Origin: Fomes fomentarius | Lineage: Eukaryota; Basidiomycota; Agaricomycetes; Polyporales; Polyporaceae | DNA: 64,000 nucleotides | NCBI GenBank assembly: GCA_022606135.1 | Contig: JABYQN010000003.1 | Coordinates: 1,550,001-1,614,000 of the forward strand | Direction of reading: 5' to 3' | Part shown: positions 1 through 9,832 of the stretch, one piece after another | Layout: every line of letters starts with the position of its first letter | Numbering within the stretch: the stretch's first letter is position 1 | The notes under the pieces: model-generated | The model's input: only the letters and a program-made list of their open reading frames with translations | What the model was told of the DNA's origin: nothing | Databases searched by the model: none | Made by a program: the position numbers and the translations under genes

Positions 1-1
1 A

Positions 2-748
2 CACTCAGAGGACGACCAAGCGGTCGATCCAGATGCATCGATTGCCTCCATCGACTCCGTCGAATCCTTCAAGTTCAAGCCGACTGCCGAGGGCCTGCAG
101 CGCGCCGTCTCGCTCCTGCGCGGAGACGACTCGAAGGGGCGGCTTGTGCCTCCAACCCCAGAAGAAGAAGAAGCGTTCCAGTTCACATTCCGGCTCATGA
201 TACACAAGCTGTACTCGATCAAGGACTTTGCGAAGATGGTCGACGACGTCGTGCGCACTTCGCAGGAGCGCTTCCGGCCGCTCGACCCGGAGCTCATCGC
301 AGGCCGCGGGCACCCGTCCCTCTCCTTCTCGTTCGATAACAGCTACACATTCGACGGGGACTCGTCTCATTCATTGCATTCGCCCACATCCCCGACCGAT
401 ACGTCTTCGCTTGTAATGCCGTCTTCACCATCCTCATGGACGCTAGACCGCGACTCCCGACTGTATGACAGCGCAGACGATGCCGACGTACGCGCGGTGA
501 AGAAGAGGATCGTCGGGCGGAAGCTGTCGGTCGTCGACAGCAGCATGGATGATGAAACCTCGGCATGGGTATACGATTCTGCGGTTGCGTCGGTGGAGTC
601 ACCCTTGTCCTACTCATTCTTCGACGCCGCACCACCCTCGCCTGCCGTTGATTCGCCGTCGCGTGCTGGATATTCTAGCTGTGTGGATGATGGAGATTGT
701 ACCTCCCGAAAGCGCCGGTTCTCCTTGCTCGCGGCAAGAGGTCTTTGA
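2..748 (+). CDS. C-terminal part of an unknown protein (5' truncated by window edge)
   Basis: An open frame runs from base 2 to a TGA at 746-748 with no start needed, so this is the last exon of a gene that begins before the window. The first 95 or so residues look folded (acidic then hydrophobic, with the helix-like stretch FRLMIHKLYSIKDFAKMVDD). The rest is low complexity, rich in Ser, Pro and Asp, ending in a basic KRRFSLLAARGL tail. I do not recognise a family. The Ser/Thr/Pro-rich tail resembles the disordered regulatory tail of a signalling or membrane protein, but that is only inference. A good donor-like site (CAG/GTAAG) lies just after the stop, so a spliced variant with a different tail is possible. 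Confidence 0.6.
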   Translation, partial: HSEDDQAVDPDASIASIDSVESFKFKPTAEGLQRAVSLLRGDDSKGRLVPPTPEEEEAFQFTFRLMIHKLYSIKDFAKMVDDVVRTSQERFRPLDPELIAGRGHPSLSFSFDNSYTFDGDSSHSLHSPTSPTDTSSLVMPSSPSSWTLDRDSRLYDSADDADVRAVKKRIVGRKLSVVDSSMDDETSAWVYDSAVASVESPLSYSFFDAAPPSPAVDSPSRAGYSSCVDDGDCTSRKRRFSLLAARGL

Positions 749-1146
749 TCATTGGCCAGGTAAGCCTTATTGATCATTCGCTCACCGCGTACCCGACTTG
801 AAAGAAACTATTCATGTCTATTCAGAAACGTTCGAATGCCGCTGGTTCACCCCGCGGGTTCACTCCGTCCACTTTGTGTCCATTCCGTCCCCCCTATGCA
901 CGCGTCTTGATTCAAGGCAATCTATTCATCCCTCCCATCCTGTCTCACGACACTCCCATGTCCATCCATGAATGTACCATATTCCCCTTGTATCCTCCAC
1001 TTCGGTGTAGTACCAACCATCAATTGAACGCCCAGCGCCTGGGCTGTGGGGAGCAGCACACGTTGTGATTCTCACATATGAGCCGCTCTTCATCGCAGAC
1101 CTCTACTCACCAATATTGCCCACCAAGGATCTTGCCAACCCTGCCA

Positions 1147-1510
1147 CCAATACTACCGAGACGGTTACTCAACCCGTCATTGCCGAAACCTACAAAGTCC
1201 CGAAAGACTGTCGACCCCATCAAGGGTCGTCGCCCTGTCTCCCTTGCCGGCTTCGTTGAGCCAGACATGGTCCACCGACACCTAGAGCATATTCCCATGA
1301 AGGTAATCGACCTGTGGAAAGACTACTGGGACAACAATTAGGCGAACAACAAGTCCGACGAACGTTTCGCTGCCCAAGTACGGGGAGAACTCGATGATCT
1401 CGAGCGCGCGGGCCTCATCGCTGTCCCGCCCCTGAACAGCGAGGATCTAAATTCCCTTCTCGAGCTCGGACTTGGCTTCTACTGAGTTGTGGTTCGAAAC
1501 ACGCTGCATG
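1147..1510 (+). pseudogene. Decayed copy of a nucleoside 2-deoxyribosyltransferase-like gene
   Basis: Read across frames this stretch follows the two intact downstream paralogues. PVIAETYKVPK is in frame 3, then a frameshift near 1205-1225 moves to frame 1 with GRRPVSLAGFVEPD, HLEHIPMKVIDLWKDYWD, and after an in-frame TAG at 1339-1341 KSDERFAAQVRGELDDLERA and SLLELGLGFY, ended by TGA. The TAG sits where the next copy has a TGG Trp codon, so it is a one-base nonsense change. The FLAGS motif has become SLAGF, and the conserved WELD has become GELD. At least one frameshift and two stops make it non-functional. It keeps the tandem order and orientation of the family, so it is a dead duplicate rather than a random match. 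Confidence 0.8.
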
Positions 1511-1598
1511 CGGTAACACTTCACATCGATTGGACTTGAGACGCCATGGTAGACAACAGCACATTGTGGTTTGATGCTTCTCACGTTGTGTATACTAG

Positions 1599-1606
1599 TA
1601 TATATA
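1599..1606 (+). promoter_or_regulatory. TATA element of the 1696 gene
   Basis: A TATATA-type run lies about 90 bases before the ATG at 1696, followed by a pyrimidine-rich stretch. It fits a core promoter with a 5' leader of roughly 60 bases. Other AT-rich sites cannot be excluded. Confidence 0.5.
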
Positions 1607-1695
1607 CCGCTCTTAGCTTCGGCGGTTGACCTTCTCAACTAATAGCACTCGTTCTGAGCAATCGCGCCGTATCGCACTACTCCCTTCAACTCACT

Positions 1696-2211
1696 ATGTC
1701 TGGCTTTCACTCGAACAACTTCCCACTCGTCCTCGCTGAAACTTATAACGCTCCAACGCCTGTTGAATACAAGGAAACCCGCCCCTCCGTGTTCCTTGCA
1801 GGCTCTGTCGAGAAAGGATGCAGAGAACGGTGGCATCTCGAGATGGTGCGACGCCTGCAGCATCTTCCCATCGCGATCCTCGACCCATGGAGAGACGACT
1901 GGGACAGCACCTGGTCCGAGCGCAAGTCGAACGCGAAGTTCGCTGCGCAAGTACAGTGGGAGCTCGATAATCTGGAGCGGGTCGATGTCATCGCGCTGTA
2001 CCTTGTTCCGAACACCGAGGCTCCGATCTCGCTCCTCGAGCTCGGGCTGTTCGGCCGTACCAAGAAGGTGGTCGTGTGCTGCCCAGATGAGTTCTACCTC
2101 AAAGGCAACGTAGTAGAGATTGTATGTGAACGTCTTGGCGTACCCCTTGTTGTGACGTTCGAAGTTTTCGTCAAAACGGTCATCGACAAGTTGAAACCCG
2201 AGTCATCTTGA
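1696..2211 (+). CDS. Nucleoside 2-deoxyribosyltransferase-like protein (PF15891 type), copy 2
   Basis: Single-exon gene of 171 residues. In order it shows PSVFLAGSVEKG (about residues 31-42), HLPIAILDPWRDDWD (about 56-70), ERKSNAKFAAQVQWELD (about 75-91), DVIALYLVP, then EAPISLLELGLFG and VVVCCPDEFYLKGNVVEIVCER. In nucleoside 2-deoxyribosyltransferases the Glu of such an LLELG segment is the catalytic nucleophile, and the FLAGS and DxIAxY segments shape the Rossmann-like pocket. The family usually moves deoxyribose between bases or hydrolyses nucleosides or nucleotides; the real substrate of these fungal proteins is not known to me. There is no signal peptide, so it is probably cytosolic. It sits between a decayed copy upstream and another intact copy downstream, all in the same direction. 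Confidence 0.85.
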   Translation: MSGFHSNNFPLVLAETYNAPTPVEYKETRPSVFLAGSVEKGCRERWHLEMVRRLQHLPIAILDPWRDDWDSTWSERKSNAKFAAQVQWELDNLERVDVIALYLVPNTEAPISLLELGLFGRTKKVVVCCPDEFYLKGNVVEIVCERLGVPLVVTFEVFVKTVIDKLKPESS

Positions 2212-3294
2212 ATAGAGTGTGTAAGTGTCTACGTGTATGTATATAGATGATCACGCTGAACAACGTATGCGCACAGACAAGTGCGATGGAGCACATGCGG
2301 AACAAAGTCTGATTATACACGTGTAGTCCAGCCAGCGGCACTTACGAGGGACCATTACAATTGTTCGAAATCTCTCGTATGGTATCATAGAGACACGACC
2401 ACCTGTTCAAGCGCGTCCCGGGGGAGCTCGGCGATAGTCGGGCTTTTGTTTCTGAAGTCGGTATGTACATCCTTGTCTTGCCGCAGGGCCCAGGCTATGT
2501 ACTGTCATATTCATTCCTGTGTTCTTTTTTTCTTGGTGCAGCATGTAATACTCCTCTGTGTGTTCTTCCCATGACCGTAATGGCTTCTTTTTCAAATTGC
2601 AACTTGAACGGGTCGACATCCGAGTCGCAACTCCGAGTCTTATTTATGTTCACTGGGAACACATGAAGCCGATGACGGATTACGACATACCTATGTCTGC
2701 AAAGAAGTAGTCATACCTCCCATGCTCCATGATACTACGGTGTCTGGTAACTCGTTGTCTACGACGACGGTGTGTTATACTACCGCACGCAGCGGCACAG
2801 TGTCGCTGTAGACGGGCGGCTATTCAGCCCGCAATGTTGCAACTTCGTGCACAGTGTCATACTTCTTATCATGGCACATTGATAGCGCGTGAACATGATG
2901 CAGAGCCCCCACATGTATGCTCGCTCGCAACAAGCCAAAGAAAGATAGTTATCCGACCACAGTAGCTTCCGTAGTATAGGTAATGATGCCATGGCTATGA
3001 ACAGTGATCCGCCGCCTCCAGTGCATCTGACCTCGGACTCTAGCATACGTGGTGAACAGCTATAGGGGGACGGAACATGACACCAGTGCTAGTTGCAGGC
3101 ATAGCTACTCAGCGCTGTGTATGGAGACATAAAGCAATGCGAGCAATGTCTTAGGTGCACTGCTTTTGGTCGGCTTGACACAGCCTCACACCGCTTTGCC
3201 CCGCTATGTAGGGCATTCTTGACTCGAACCCACTTTCTGTATGTCAAAGCGTCCTTGTTCCACTGCATCGTGGCTCACAAGGCTACAATACTTG
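2212..3294 (+). other. Intergenic stretch between two PF15891-type copies
   Basis: About 1.1 kb with no coding frame I can support on either strand. The longer open frames here lack family motifs and look like chance frames. It should carry the terminator of the upstream gene and the promoter of the next. Confidence 0.5.
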
Positions 3295-3300
3295 TATAAA
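3295..3300 (+). promoter_or_regulatory. TATA box of the 3419 gene
   Basis: A clean TATAAA lies 119 bases before the ATG at 3419, followed by a CT-rich leader (CTCTACTACCTCTCGACTCC) typical of fungal core promoters. Confidence 0.6.
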
Positions 3301-3418
3301 GGGTCGCAGAAAGCCAAATACCACCCACTCTACTACCTCTCGACTCCATCTTCCACAGTCAGTCCTCAGCTGCGTCGTCTGGCCCTGCCTTCATTTATTT
3401 CTGTCGTACCCACCCGCG

Positions 3419-3973
3419 ATGACTTCTACCACGACCACCAGCGATCCTGTCATAGCTGTGCCCCTAGCGAAGGTTTACAGGCCCCGCGATAGCCACGAGT
3501 TCTCCCAAATCGACTTCGCGCGACCCTCTGTCTTCCTCGCCGGATCCATCGAGATGGGCAAGGCAGAGGAGTGGCAAATTGGTATCACCGAAGAGCTCCA
3601 GCATCTCCCGATCACAATCCTCAACCCGCGCCGGCTGAAGTGGGACAGCGACATGACGCAGCGCAAGTCCAATCCGGAGTTCAACTATCAAGTCAACTGG
3701 GAGCTCGACTGCCAGAAGGAGGCGGACATCATCGCAATGTACCTCCAGCCGAAGACCATGTCGCCGATCTCGCTCCTCGAGCTGGGCATCTTCGCGGATA
3801 GCAAAAAGCTGATCGTGTGCTGCCCCGTCGAATTCTACCGCCGCGGGAACGTGGAGATCGTCTGCGAACGCCATCATGTCCCCCTCTTCGACAATTATGC
3901 GGATTTCGTCACGCGCGTCACCGAAGAGCTCGAGAAGTTGGTAAAGACCAAGGAGGCGAACGTTCAGGCCTGA
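3419..3973 (+). CDS. Nucleoside 2-deoxyribosyltransferase-like protein (PF15891 type), copy 3
   Basis: Single-exon gene of 184 residues, the third member of the tandem array. Motifs in order: RPSVFLAGSIEMG (about residues 35-47), HLPITILNPRRLKWDSD, QRKSNPEFNYQVNWELD, ADIIAMYLQPKTMSPISLLELGIF, and LIVCCPVEFYRRGNVEIVCER. It has a longer N-terminus than copy 2, with a TSTTTTSDP lead that the relic at 1.15 kb also partly keeps (TETVTQPVIA). That suggests the relic was closer to copy 3 at this end. The presumed catalytic Glu of LLELG is present. The ATG was chosen because it follows a TATAAA box and a CT-rich leader. A role in nucleoside or base metabolism is likely by family; the substrate is unknown. 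Confidence 0.86.
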   Translation: MTSTTTTSDPVIAVPLAKVYRPRDSHEFSQIDFARPSVFLAGSIEMGKAEEWQIGITEELQHLPITILNPRRLKWDSDMTQRKSNPEFNYQVNWELDCQKEADIIAMYLQPKTMSPISLLELGIFADSKKLIVCCPVEFYRRGNVEIVCERHHVPLFDNYADFVTRVTEELEKLVKTKEANVQA

Positions 3974-5138
3974 AGCGGTTACAGCCCTTGCACAAATGGA
4001 TCAGTCTATACAGTGTATGCATATCCTCGGACAGTGGTGAGTATTTTGCGTTGAACGCACCATGGTATACACCCCCCCACTTACATGGCACCCTTCAGAC
4101 TACTTCATGTCCTGCTATTCGTATCTTTGTTCTACGATACATAGTAGATTAGGCAATTCTGGGTCTAGGTTTGGCCAAAGCATAACATTGTATCATACTG
4201 GAAGTCTCATCCCTACCAGCACTGTGAGAGTGTATCAGGCAATCTATCAACTTCCCGCCGCTATCGAACCCGGGTATCACTACCATTGACATTCGAGAGA
4301 CGATTGCGTTGAGCTCCTGAAGGTGCTGCAATGATTCGTTCGTGGTGAAAGAACAACCGGACATATGTTCGTGGAGTTGCAAACCACTCACATTCAAATA
4401 GGTAAACGGTCTGCCTTTCCTGGTTTACCTTTTGCTCGCAAATCTATCGGCTATAACGCCGCCTTCCGTAATACAACCAAGACCAGCGCTGAGGCCTGAG
4501 GCCTGAGGGTGTGACGGCGCGGTTGACAACCAACTGCTAGGTCCACTGACAGTGACGGTGCCTGCATAACTCCGAGGTGACATCGCGCGTCCACGTCTCA
4601 CTGGTTTTACAGCTCGTATTGCAAGCCCAGCAGTGCATGCGGCACAGCACTGGACGAACCCTCCGCCGATGGACCTGTTTCAGTAGGTTGGAATTGCTTG
4701 GGTTTGTAACGCAAGATACATAGATAGTCGAATAAGAAGAGAACGTTTGCTGCGTACTGCGATGACGCAGTCAAATACAAGTCCAAACGTCCTGCAAGCA
4801 CCTCCCCGCACCTCCCAGTCCGTACCCAGCAGGAGCGCTAGCGCTACGTACACTGGTATAGAAGCGTCGAGAGAAAGTGAGAGGCGAAACGCGAATGTCA
4901 ATGTGGATGAGGATGAGATATGATGAATGCGTGGGTCGCGTGCGAGGGTGCCATCATTTCTACGTCGAATTGTCGTCGCCAGTCGTCGCCGTCGCCGGGC
5001 CACTATTAGAGTCCGCGCGTACAGTACGGTAAGAAGATCTAAGCAAAACTTCCTCTGTGGGTATACAAGCCGTCTCCGCCTCTATCTTGCTGTCGTACAC
5101 CCGCCACGTCAAGGTAAACAACGCGGCTCGCCCACTGC
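3974..5138 (+). other. Intergenic stretch, no gene seen
   Basis: About 1.2 kb between the last PF15891-type gene and the convergent end of the transporter gene. Open frames here carry no family motifs. A short GAGGCCTGAGGCCTGAGG direct repeat occurs near 4491-4508. Nothing else recognised. Confidence 0.45.
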
Positions 5139-6949
5139 TCATGCAATGACCGTTGTCCTCCGCATGCCTGTCTCTGATCGCTGATGCGGGGGTGGGTGCC
5201 CCGCGACCATTGACGGTCGCCGTTGTTTCGTCCACGGCGCGCCGGACGTCTGGTTGACTGCACTCGACGGTGGCGAGTCTAATGACGGCGGCGGCGAGGG
5301 GTACGAGTCCACTGGCGAAACGATGGACTTGGACGCGCTGGGAGGCGTGATCTTGATCTGTAAGTGCGCGTGCGGATGCGACCGAGAGTACGAAGGCGGT
5401 ATGCTGTAGTGCCCAGTCCCGTACGATGAAGGAGGCGGAGGTGCGTGGGGTGACATTGACGGGTGTGCAGGAGGAGGGTGCGGAGCGGCGTGAGGGAGAC
5501 GCCCATATGCCGAGGTGACTCCGACCTCCGCCATACCCAGCACTGGCTCTGGACTGACACCCCGAGACGGAGTATTCTCTCCGTCGCTCGCAAGTTCGGC
5601 CTTGGTGGTCGGTAGGGCCAAATCGCGCGCCGCTTCTACCCTGCGCATCTTGTGTTCGCCCTTCTCGACATCGCTCTTCGCGTTGTTGTACATGTACAAC
5701 CCCGCAAACGTCATCGCGATACCAAAGCCCTGAACGGGGTGCACGGGTTGCGCAAACCAAACGATCGCGATGCAAATGACCGCGACACGCTTGATGAGCG
5801 ATGCGATGGAGTAGGTGACTGGCGAAGTCGAGGCGAGGATGACGAAGGCGATGATGTTCTGTGCGAAGTGCACGGTACCATTCGCGATGAAGTAGTAGGT
5901 CACCGAGTGTGGCGTCGCATGTCCGTGCGTGGGATGAGCGATGTGCGTCGCGTCTGCAGCCAGGAAGACGGGCAGGTCGTAGTATATCCAGATGGGTATC
6001 ATGAGCAAGAACGCCGTGCTTGATGAGTAAAACAGGAGATTCAGCTTGTCAAGTTTGTGCGACGACTGCGCGCCCGGTCCAGAGGGTACAATCTTCTTGA
6101 AATAGATGTTCTGGGTAACGAACACAATGGCGGAGCCAAAAGCGCACAGAAGACCTATGGCGTTTGACGCAGACATGTCAAAACTGCACGCCAGCATGAC
6201 GCCGAGGGTCAGCGGAAGCAGCGAGACATAGGTCTTCGCTGAGTAGCTGACGCCGAACAGAAGGGCATATGCGGCCACCGTGAACAGGGGCGAGAGCGCC
6301 TGGAAGCACGGGTCAGATCGAGGCTTACATCCGATATGAAGCGCAGCACTGACCTTGATCGTATGCACGGTGCTAACGTGGATGCGCGAGATAGCCATAC
6401 TGGAGAAGATATGGCCACCAACCTGGAAAATGCCCATAGGGAGCGTGCTATGAATGATTGCCTTGTTCGGGCGGCGCAGCCTGGAGAAGCGGACAGCGGG
6501 GCTCATGAAGAGCAAACAATATGCGGCAACGAAGCCAAATTGGACGAATGTGAGGGTGACGGGATAGCGGAAGAGGGTCATGATGGACTTTCCCGTGTTT
6601 GAGGAGAGCGCAGAGGTCATGTACCACAGACAACATAGGAGGACGAAGCGGACGGTCGCTAGTGACGGCACAGAGAGGTCAGACGGAGACTGACCGGTGA
6701 GTCTGTGTCCCCGCTGTTGCGACCAGTCGAAGGACGGCAATCGACGGATTACGGTACGTCTGAACCCCCTCCAACGCTGCGCCAATTGTCCGCCCCCGAC
6801 GGTTTCTCATCCACGTAGGCAGGCAGATCGCTCTTCGCGCCAAGCAAGCTGGCCAGCCAGTTTGTCGTACCGGAGCGACGGGTTCTGTCCGAGTCAAAGG
6901 ATGCCCATCCTCTGCTGTTGTGTTGCTGGGCCCAAGCGGGGTCGACCAT
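5139..6949 (-). CDS. Triose-phosphate-transporter-family (Sly41-like) membrane transporter
   Basis: Three exons (6758-6949, 6354-6689, 5139-6299) give a 562-residue protein. The core has about ten hydrophobic segments with the drug/metabolite transporter layout: VRFVLLCCLWYMTSALSSNT, then LFRYPVTLTFVQFGF, HTIKALSPLFTVAAYALLFG after splicing, YVSLLPLTLGVMLACS, FVTQNIYFKKI, and a last pair in VTYSIASLIKRVAVICIAIVWF and GFGIAMTFAGLYMYNNAKS. HTIKALSPLF and SLLPLTLGV are hallmarks of TPT-family proteins such as yeast Sly41, which act in ER/Golgi membranes. A disordered Pro/Ser/His-rich C-terminal tail of about 170 residues follows. The ATG at 6949 was chosen because the exon-1 frame joins through a 68-base intron without a stop. 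The second intron (6300-6353) is 54 bases and has no stop, so its retention would insert 18 residues. The transported sugar or phosphate is unknown. Confidence 0.85.
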
Positions 6950-7380
6950 AGTGATGCGAGGAGCCGAGAGCAGGATTAGCAGATTAAAAGTCCAAGTAGA
7001 GTCGTCTATGAGCGCATGGAGATTAAGAGGCAGCCGATAACGGGGAGGTAGCAGGCGTCGGCCGCTCGGGGTCTTCAGAAACAAGAGATGTGCCTGGCAG
7101 TGGTCAGTTCGCGGCTCGCCTTCTCCAAGCGCCTACACTCGTGTTTGGTCCTATTTGTCCGGTTGTCATTCTTGTTCTGAATCTGATGTTCGTGCACTGC
7201 CAACTGTGCACTATACCACCGACATGGCACTCAACTACGATCGATACCAACTTGAAGCGCATGCACGGTCAATTGATATGCTGGAGTTGTATTTAGCAGA
7301 GTGCGCTCGCCATCTCCTGGGACATGTACCTAACACCGGGCGCCACCGCATAATCGCCGTGCCCGCCTTCTGCTTCCCTT
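6950..7380 (-). other. Intergenic, upstream region of the transporter gene
   Basis: About 430 bases between the transporter start (6949, minus) and the F-box stop (7381, minus). It should hold the transporter promoter; I see no clear TATA element or coding frame. Confidence 0.4.
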
Positions 7381-8569
7381 CTACCCTGACGAATCCTGTA
7401 TCTGGAAGATGGTAGCCTTGCGCTCGACGTCATCTCCAGGTCTGTCCTTAGCGAAGTAGGTGCTCCATCCAATCGACTTCAGCGAAGGAAGCAGGGCCCC
7501 CATAAGCGTGCTCCCAATACGTTCTCTCTCCCCGACAGCAGTGCCGTGTTCTACGAGGCATATGGCGCATTTGTTTGGCCCAAAGGGTGGCGAAGAGTAG
7601 TAGCCCGTCCGCGGGGACGATATGACCACGGCGGCGCAGCGGTCCAAGTGGCAGGTGAGCACGTCCGCATCGGAGAGGAAGATACCGAGGTAGAGATGTT
7701 CGAGTTTCCCGAGAGGTTTGAGCGCATTGGCAAAGGCGCTCTGCAGCACCAAAGCCTCAGTCAACGAACACGAATTGCACAAGCTCCAGAGGGTCGCGCA
7801 CCGTGAGCTTTTGTATGGATGAAAAATGCTCCGGGATGGGCGAATGTATCGTGCAGCTTGATGACTCCTCGAAGCATAGCCAGCAACATTCCTCATCGAG
7901 GCGTTCGGTACAAGAGAGCTCAAGAATCACCAGAGAAGGAAAGCGAGCAGCAAGGAGAGTCAGCAAAGCAGTGTCGATCCGTGGCAAATAGGTCAGCTTG
8001 AGGGTAGTCAGATCTGCGGTCACATTCTTGAAAAGTAGCGAACAGCGGCTTTTTTGAGTGGCAAGTCCATCGGTAGTGAAGTCTAGTTCCAGAGACTGCA
8101 AGGAGGTGAACCTAGCAAGAGCATCCATCCTGTATTGGAAGAAAGAGGTCGAGCAGTGCAAAGCACTGCGTATATGCGCAAGTTTGTGCGTTGGAAGAGA
8201 ACATGGCGCGCCGAATTATCATGGTACATACCGAGACCAAGAGTACACGCCTTTGATTTGGCATAGTCTGACCCAGTGCCTGGCTGAGCGGACGTTGAGC
8301 GTTTCGTAGTACCCTTTGAGGGAGATTTGGCGAAATTGCCACGAAACCCGAGAGACCGACGCCACAGAAGCAAATTCGCGTTGTTCTGACAGCAGCTGTC
8401 GTACAATCTTGTCAAGAACCTCGGTTGGAATTGCGCGGGGAGCAGCATGTCTAGGTATCTGTGGACGACCGCATACAGTCAGTGTACACATACGACTGTG
8501 TAGTAGGAAGAAGATCACTTGGAGATGCTCGGGTGAAGCTGACGGAGATTTTGAAGGCGTGAAAGACAT
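7381..8569 (-). CDS. F-box / leucine-rich protein
   Basis: Four exons (8519-8569, 8232-8458, 7802-8129, 7381-7740) give about 321 residues in continuous phase. Near the N-terminus AIPTEVLDKIVRQLLSEQ followed by FASVASVSRVSWQFRQISLK is a degenerate F-box (LPxEVLxxI...ASVSxxF), which binds Skp1 in SCF ubiquitin ligases. After it come leucine-rich segments: FTSLQSLELDF, DLTTLKLTYLPRIDTALLTL, FPSLVILELSC, and ALKPLGKLEHLYLGIFLSD, a pattern common in fungal F-box proteins that bind the substrate. The intron at 7741-7801 removes an in-frame TGA and needs a GTGCGC donor, so this junction is the least sure; if wrong, the gene would carry a frameshift. An upstream in-frame ATG at 8614 is an alternative start. 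Confidence 0.7.
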
Positions 8570-8614
8570 TATTGGCTTACTGCGGTAAGGGAAGGTAATG
8601 AGAGTCCGAGGCAA

Positions 8615-9270
8615 ACCCGCAAGTCATCCAGTAAGCTCCATATTGGGCTCGCGATGCTCCTTCGTGTTACTGCACACGTGATCGCGTCGACTGAACAGAG
8701 ATGAGTTCTACCGTCCCAGCTTAGCACTTAGCTGTGAAGCTTACGTCAATGCCTAACTGAAGTACCTTAGACGTATATCACTATTATCCCATGGGTCAAG
8801 CTTAAGACTGGGATAGCGGACTGTCTTGAAGATCGTACTGGAGATCGATTCCTAGAATTTCTTCAGTGTATGGGCAAAGCGTACGCTCCACAGAAGCGAC
8901 GAGCGGTCGTTCCTCTGAGTTATTTCAAAAAGCCCAGAGGCCGAACCATAATCACACAGGGGAATGGGGAGTGGTTTGTCATAAGTCAACAGAGAGAGCA
9001 GAGCGGTGGCTTATCCTCGACTCTCCAGCTCGCTGGGTGACAACGATGAAATCATACGACGCGCTCACCTTACGTAGATGGATCCGTCGTGCTCTTTGCT
9101 TTTCTGAGAAGTGGAGAGAAAGGTGTGTGATATTCCCCAGTATCGGCGGATAATTACTGTATAGTAGGTGGTGTGGCAGTCTAAAGAGACATGATAATGC
9201 ATGCAGCAAGACCTTGTTGAGTATGACTGAAGCTCGACACTCACGAATAGAATACGTCACAACATACATG
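8615..9270 (-). other. Intergenic, no gene seen
   Basis: About 650 bases between the F-box start and the PET117 stop, both on the minus strand. Open frames here are short and lack motifs. Confidence 0.4.
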
Positions 9271-9580
9271 TCAGGTAGTACCCCTTGGGTCAGGTGCAGG
9301 ATTTGAGATGGATTGTACACGCTCATACTGCTCTCGCCTCTCCAATGAACGCTGTAGGTCCTCTTCCCGTTGCTTCATCTTATCGCGTCGCCGCACCTCG
9401 TCCCTCAGCACACCCTCATACATTGTCTAGGGAAGCGAAGGCATGTCATAACCCTTGTTCAAAAGACGAAACCGTACAACTCACCTGACGCTCTTGGTTC
9501 TGAAGATGATGCACTCCCCAAATTATGAGTGCTGAGCCCAGCACAGCAGTGCCAAGAGTGAATTTCGCCACGCGCGACAT
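9271..9580 (-). CDS. PET117: PET117-like cytochrome c oxidase assembly factor
   Basis: A two-exon gene (9485-9580 and 9271-9426, 58-base intron with a GTGAGT donor and CTAG acceptor) encoding 83 residues. It is missed by simple ORF calling because neither exon is long. The N-terminus MSRVAKFTLGTAVLGSAL starts with a single membrane or import segment, followed by IIWGVHHLQNQERQTMYEGV. It continues LRDEVRRRDKMKQREEDLQR, a charged helix. The xVTLGxxxxxxxxIxGVHxLQxxERxxMYxGVLRDxER pattern and length are those of PET117, a small mitochondrial inner-membrane protein that couples heme a synthesis (Cox15) to cytochrome oxidase assembly. It is divergent from the Smr endonuclease gene, with 252 bases between start codons. 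Confidence 0.85.
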
Positions 9581-9832
9581 CCGCTACACAGTGAAGTGCG
9601 CGCAACAACTGTGGTGCGAGATGTAGACGACGTAGGACAGTGACACGAAGAAACGGAGAGAAACGGGACGAACGAGGCGCGGTTGAATGCTCAAGATCTC
9701 GATCGATGAGGTGGGTCAGCGGCGGACCGGCGGCTGACGACTCCAAACCGAGGCCCGACAACGTCGCTTACATATGTACATATCCTCTCGAACAACCTCG
9801 CATTCACCTCTATATCCTATCCTCGATAAGCA

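Noticed and set aside
4960..5775. Minus-strand 271-residue open frame over the transporter C-terminus
   Set aside because: Out-of-frame shadow of the transporter last exon; no family motifs, whereas the transporter frame has membrane helices.
7741..7801. Frameshift making the first F-box gene a pseudogene
   Set aside because: A 61-base GT-AG intron with a GTGCGC donor restores the frame and an LRR-like join, so a break is not required; kept as a caution.
9640..9832. N-terminal extension of the Smr gene from an ATG at 9640
   Set aside because: The frame reads through a clear 65-base intron; the short exon from 9833 (MTPQPTVQDILQ) splices in phase and gives a sensible start.
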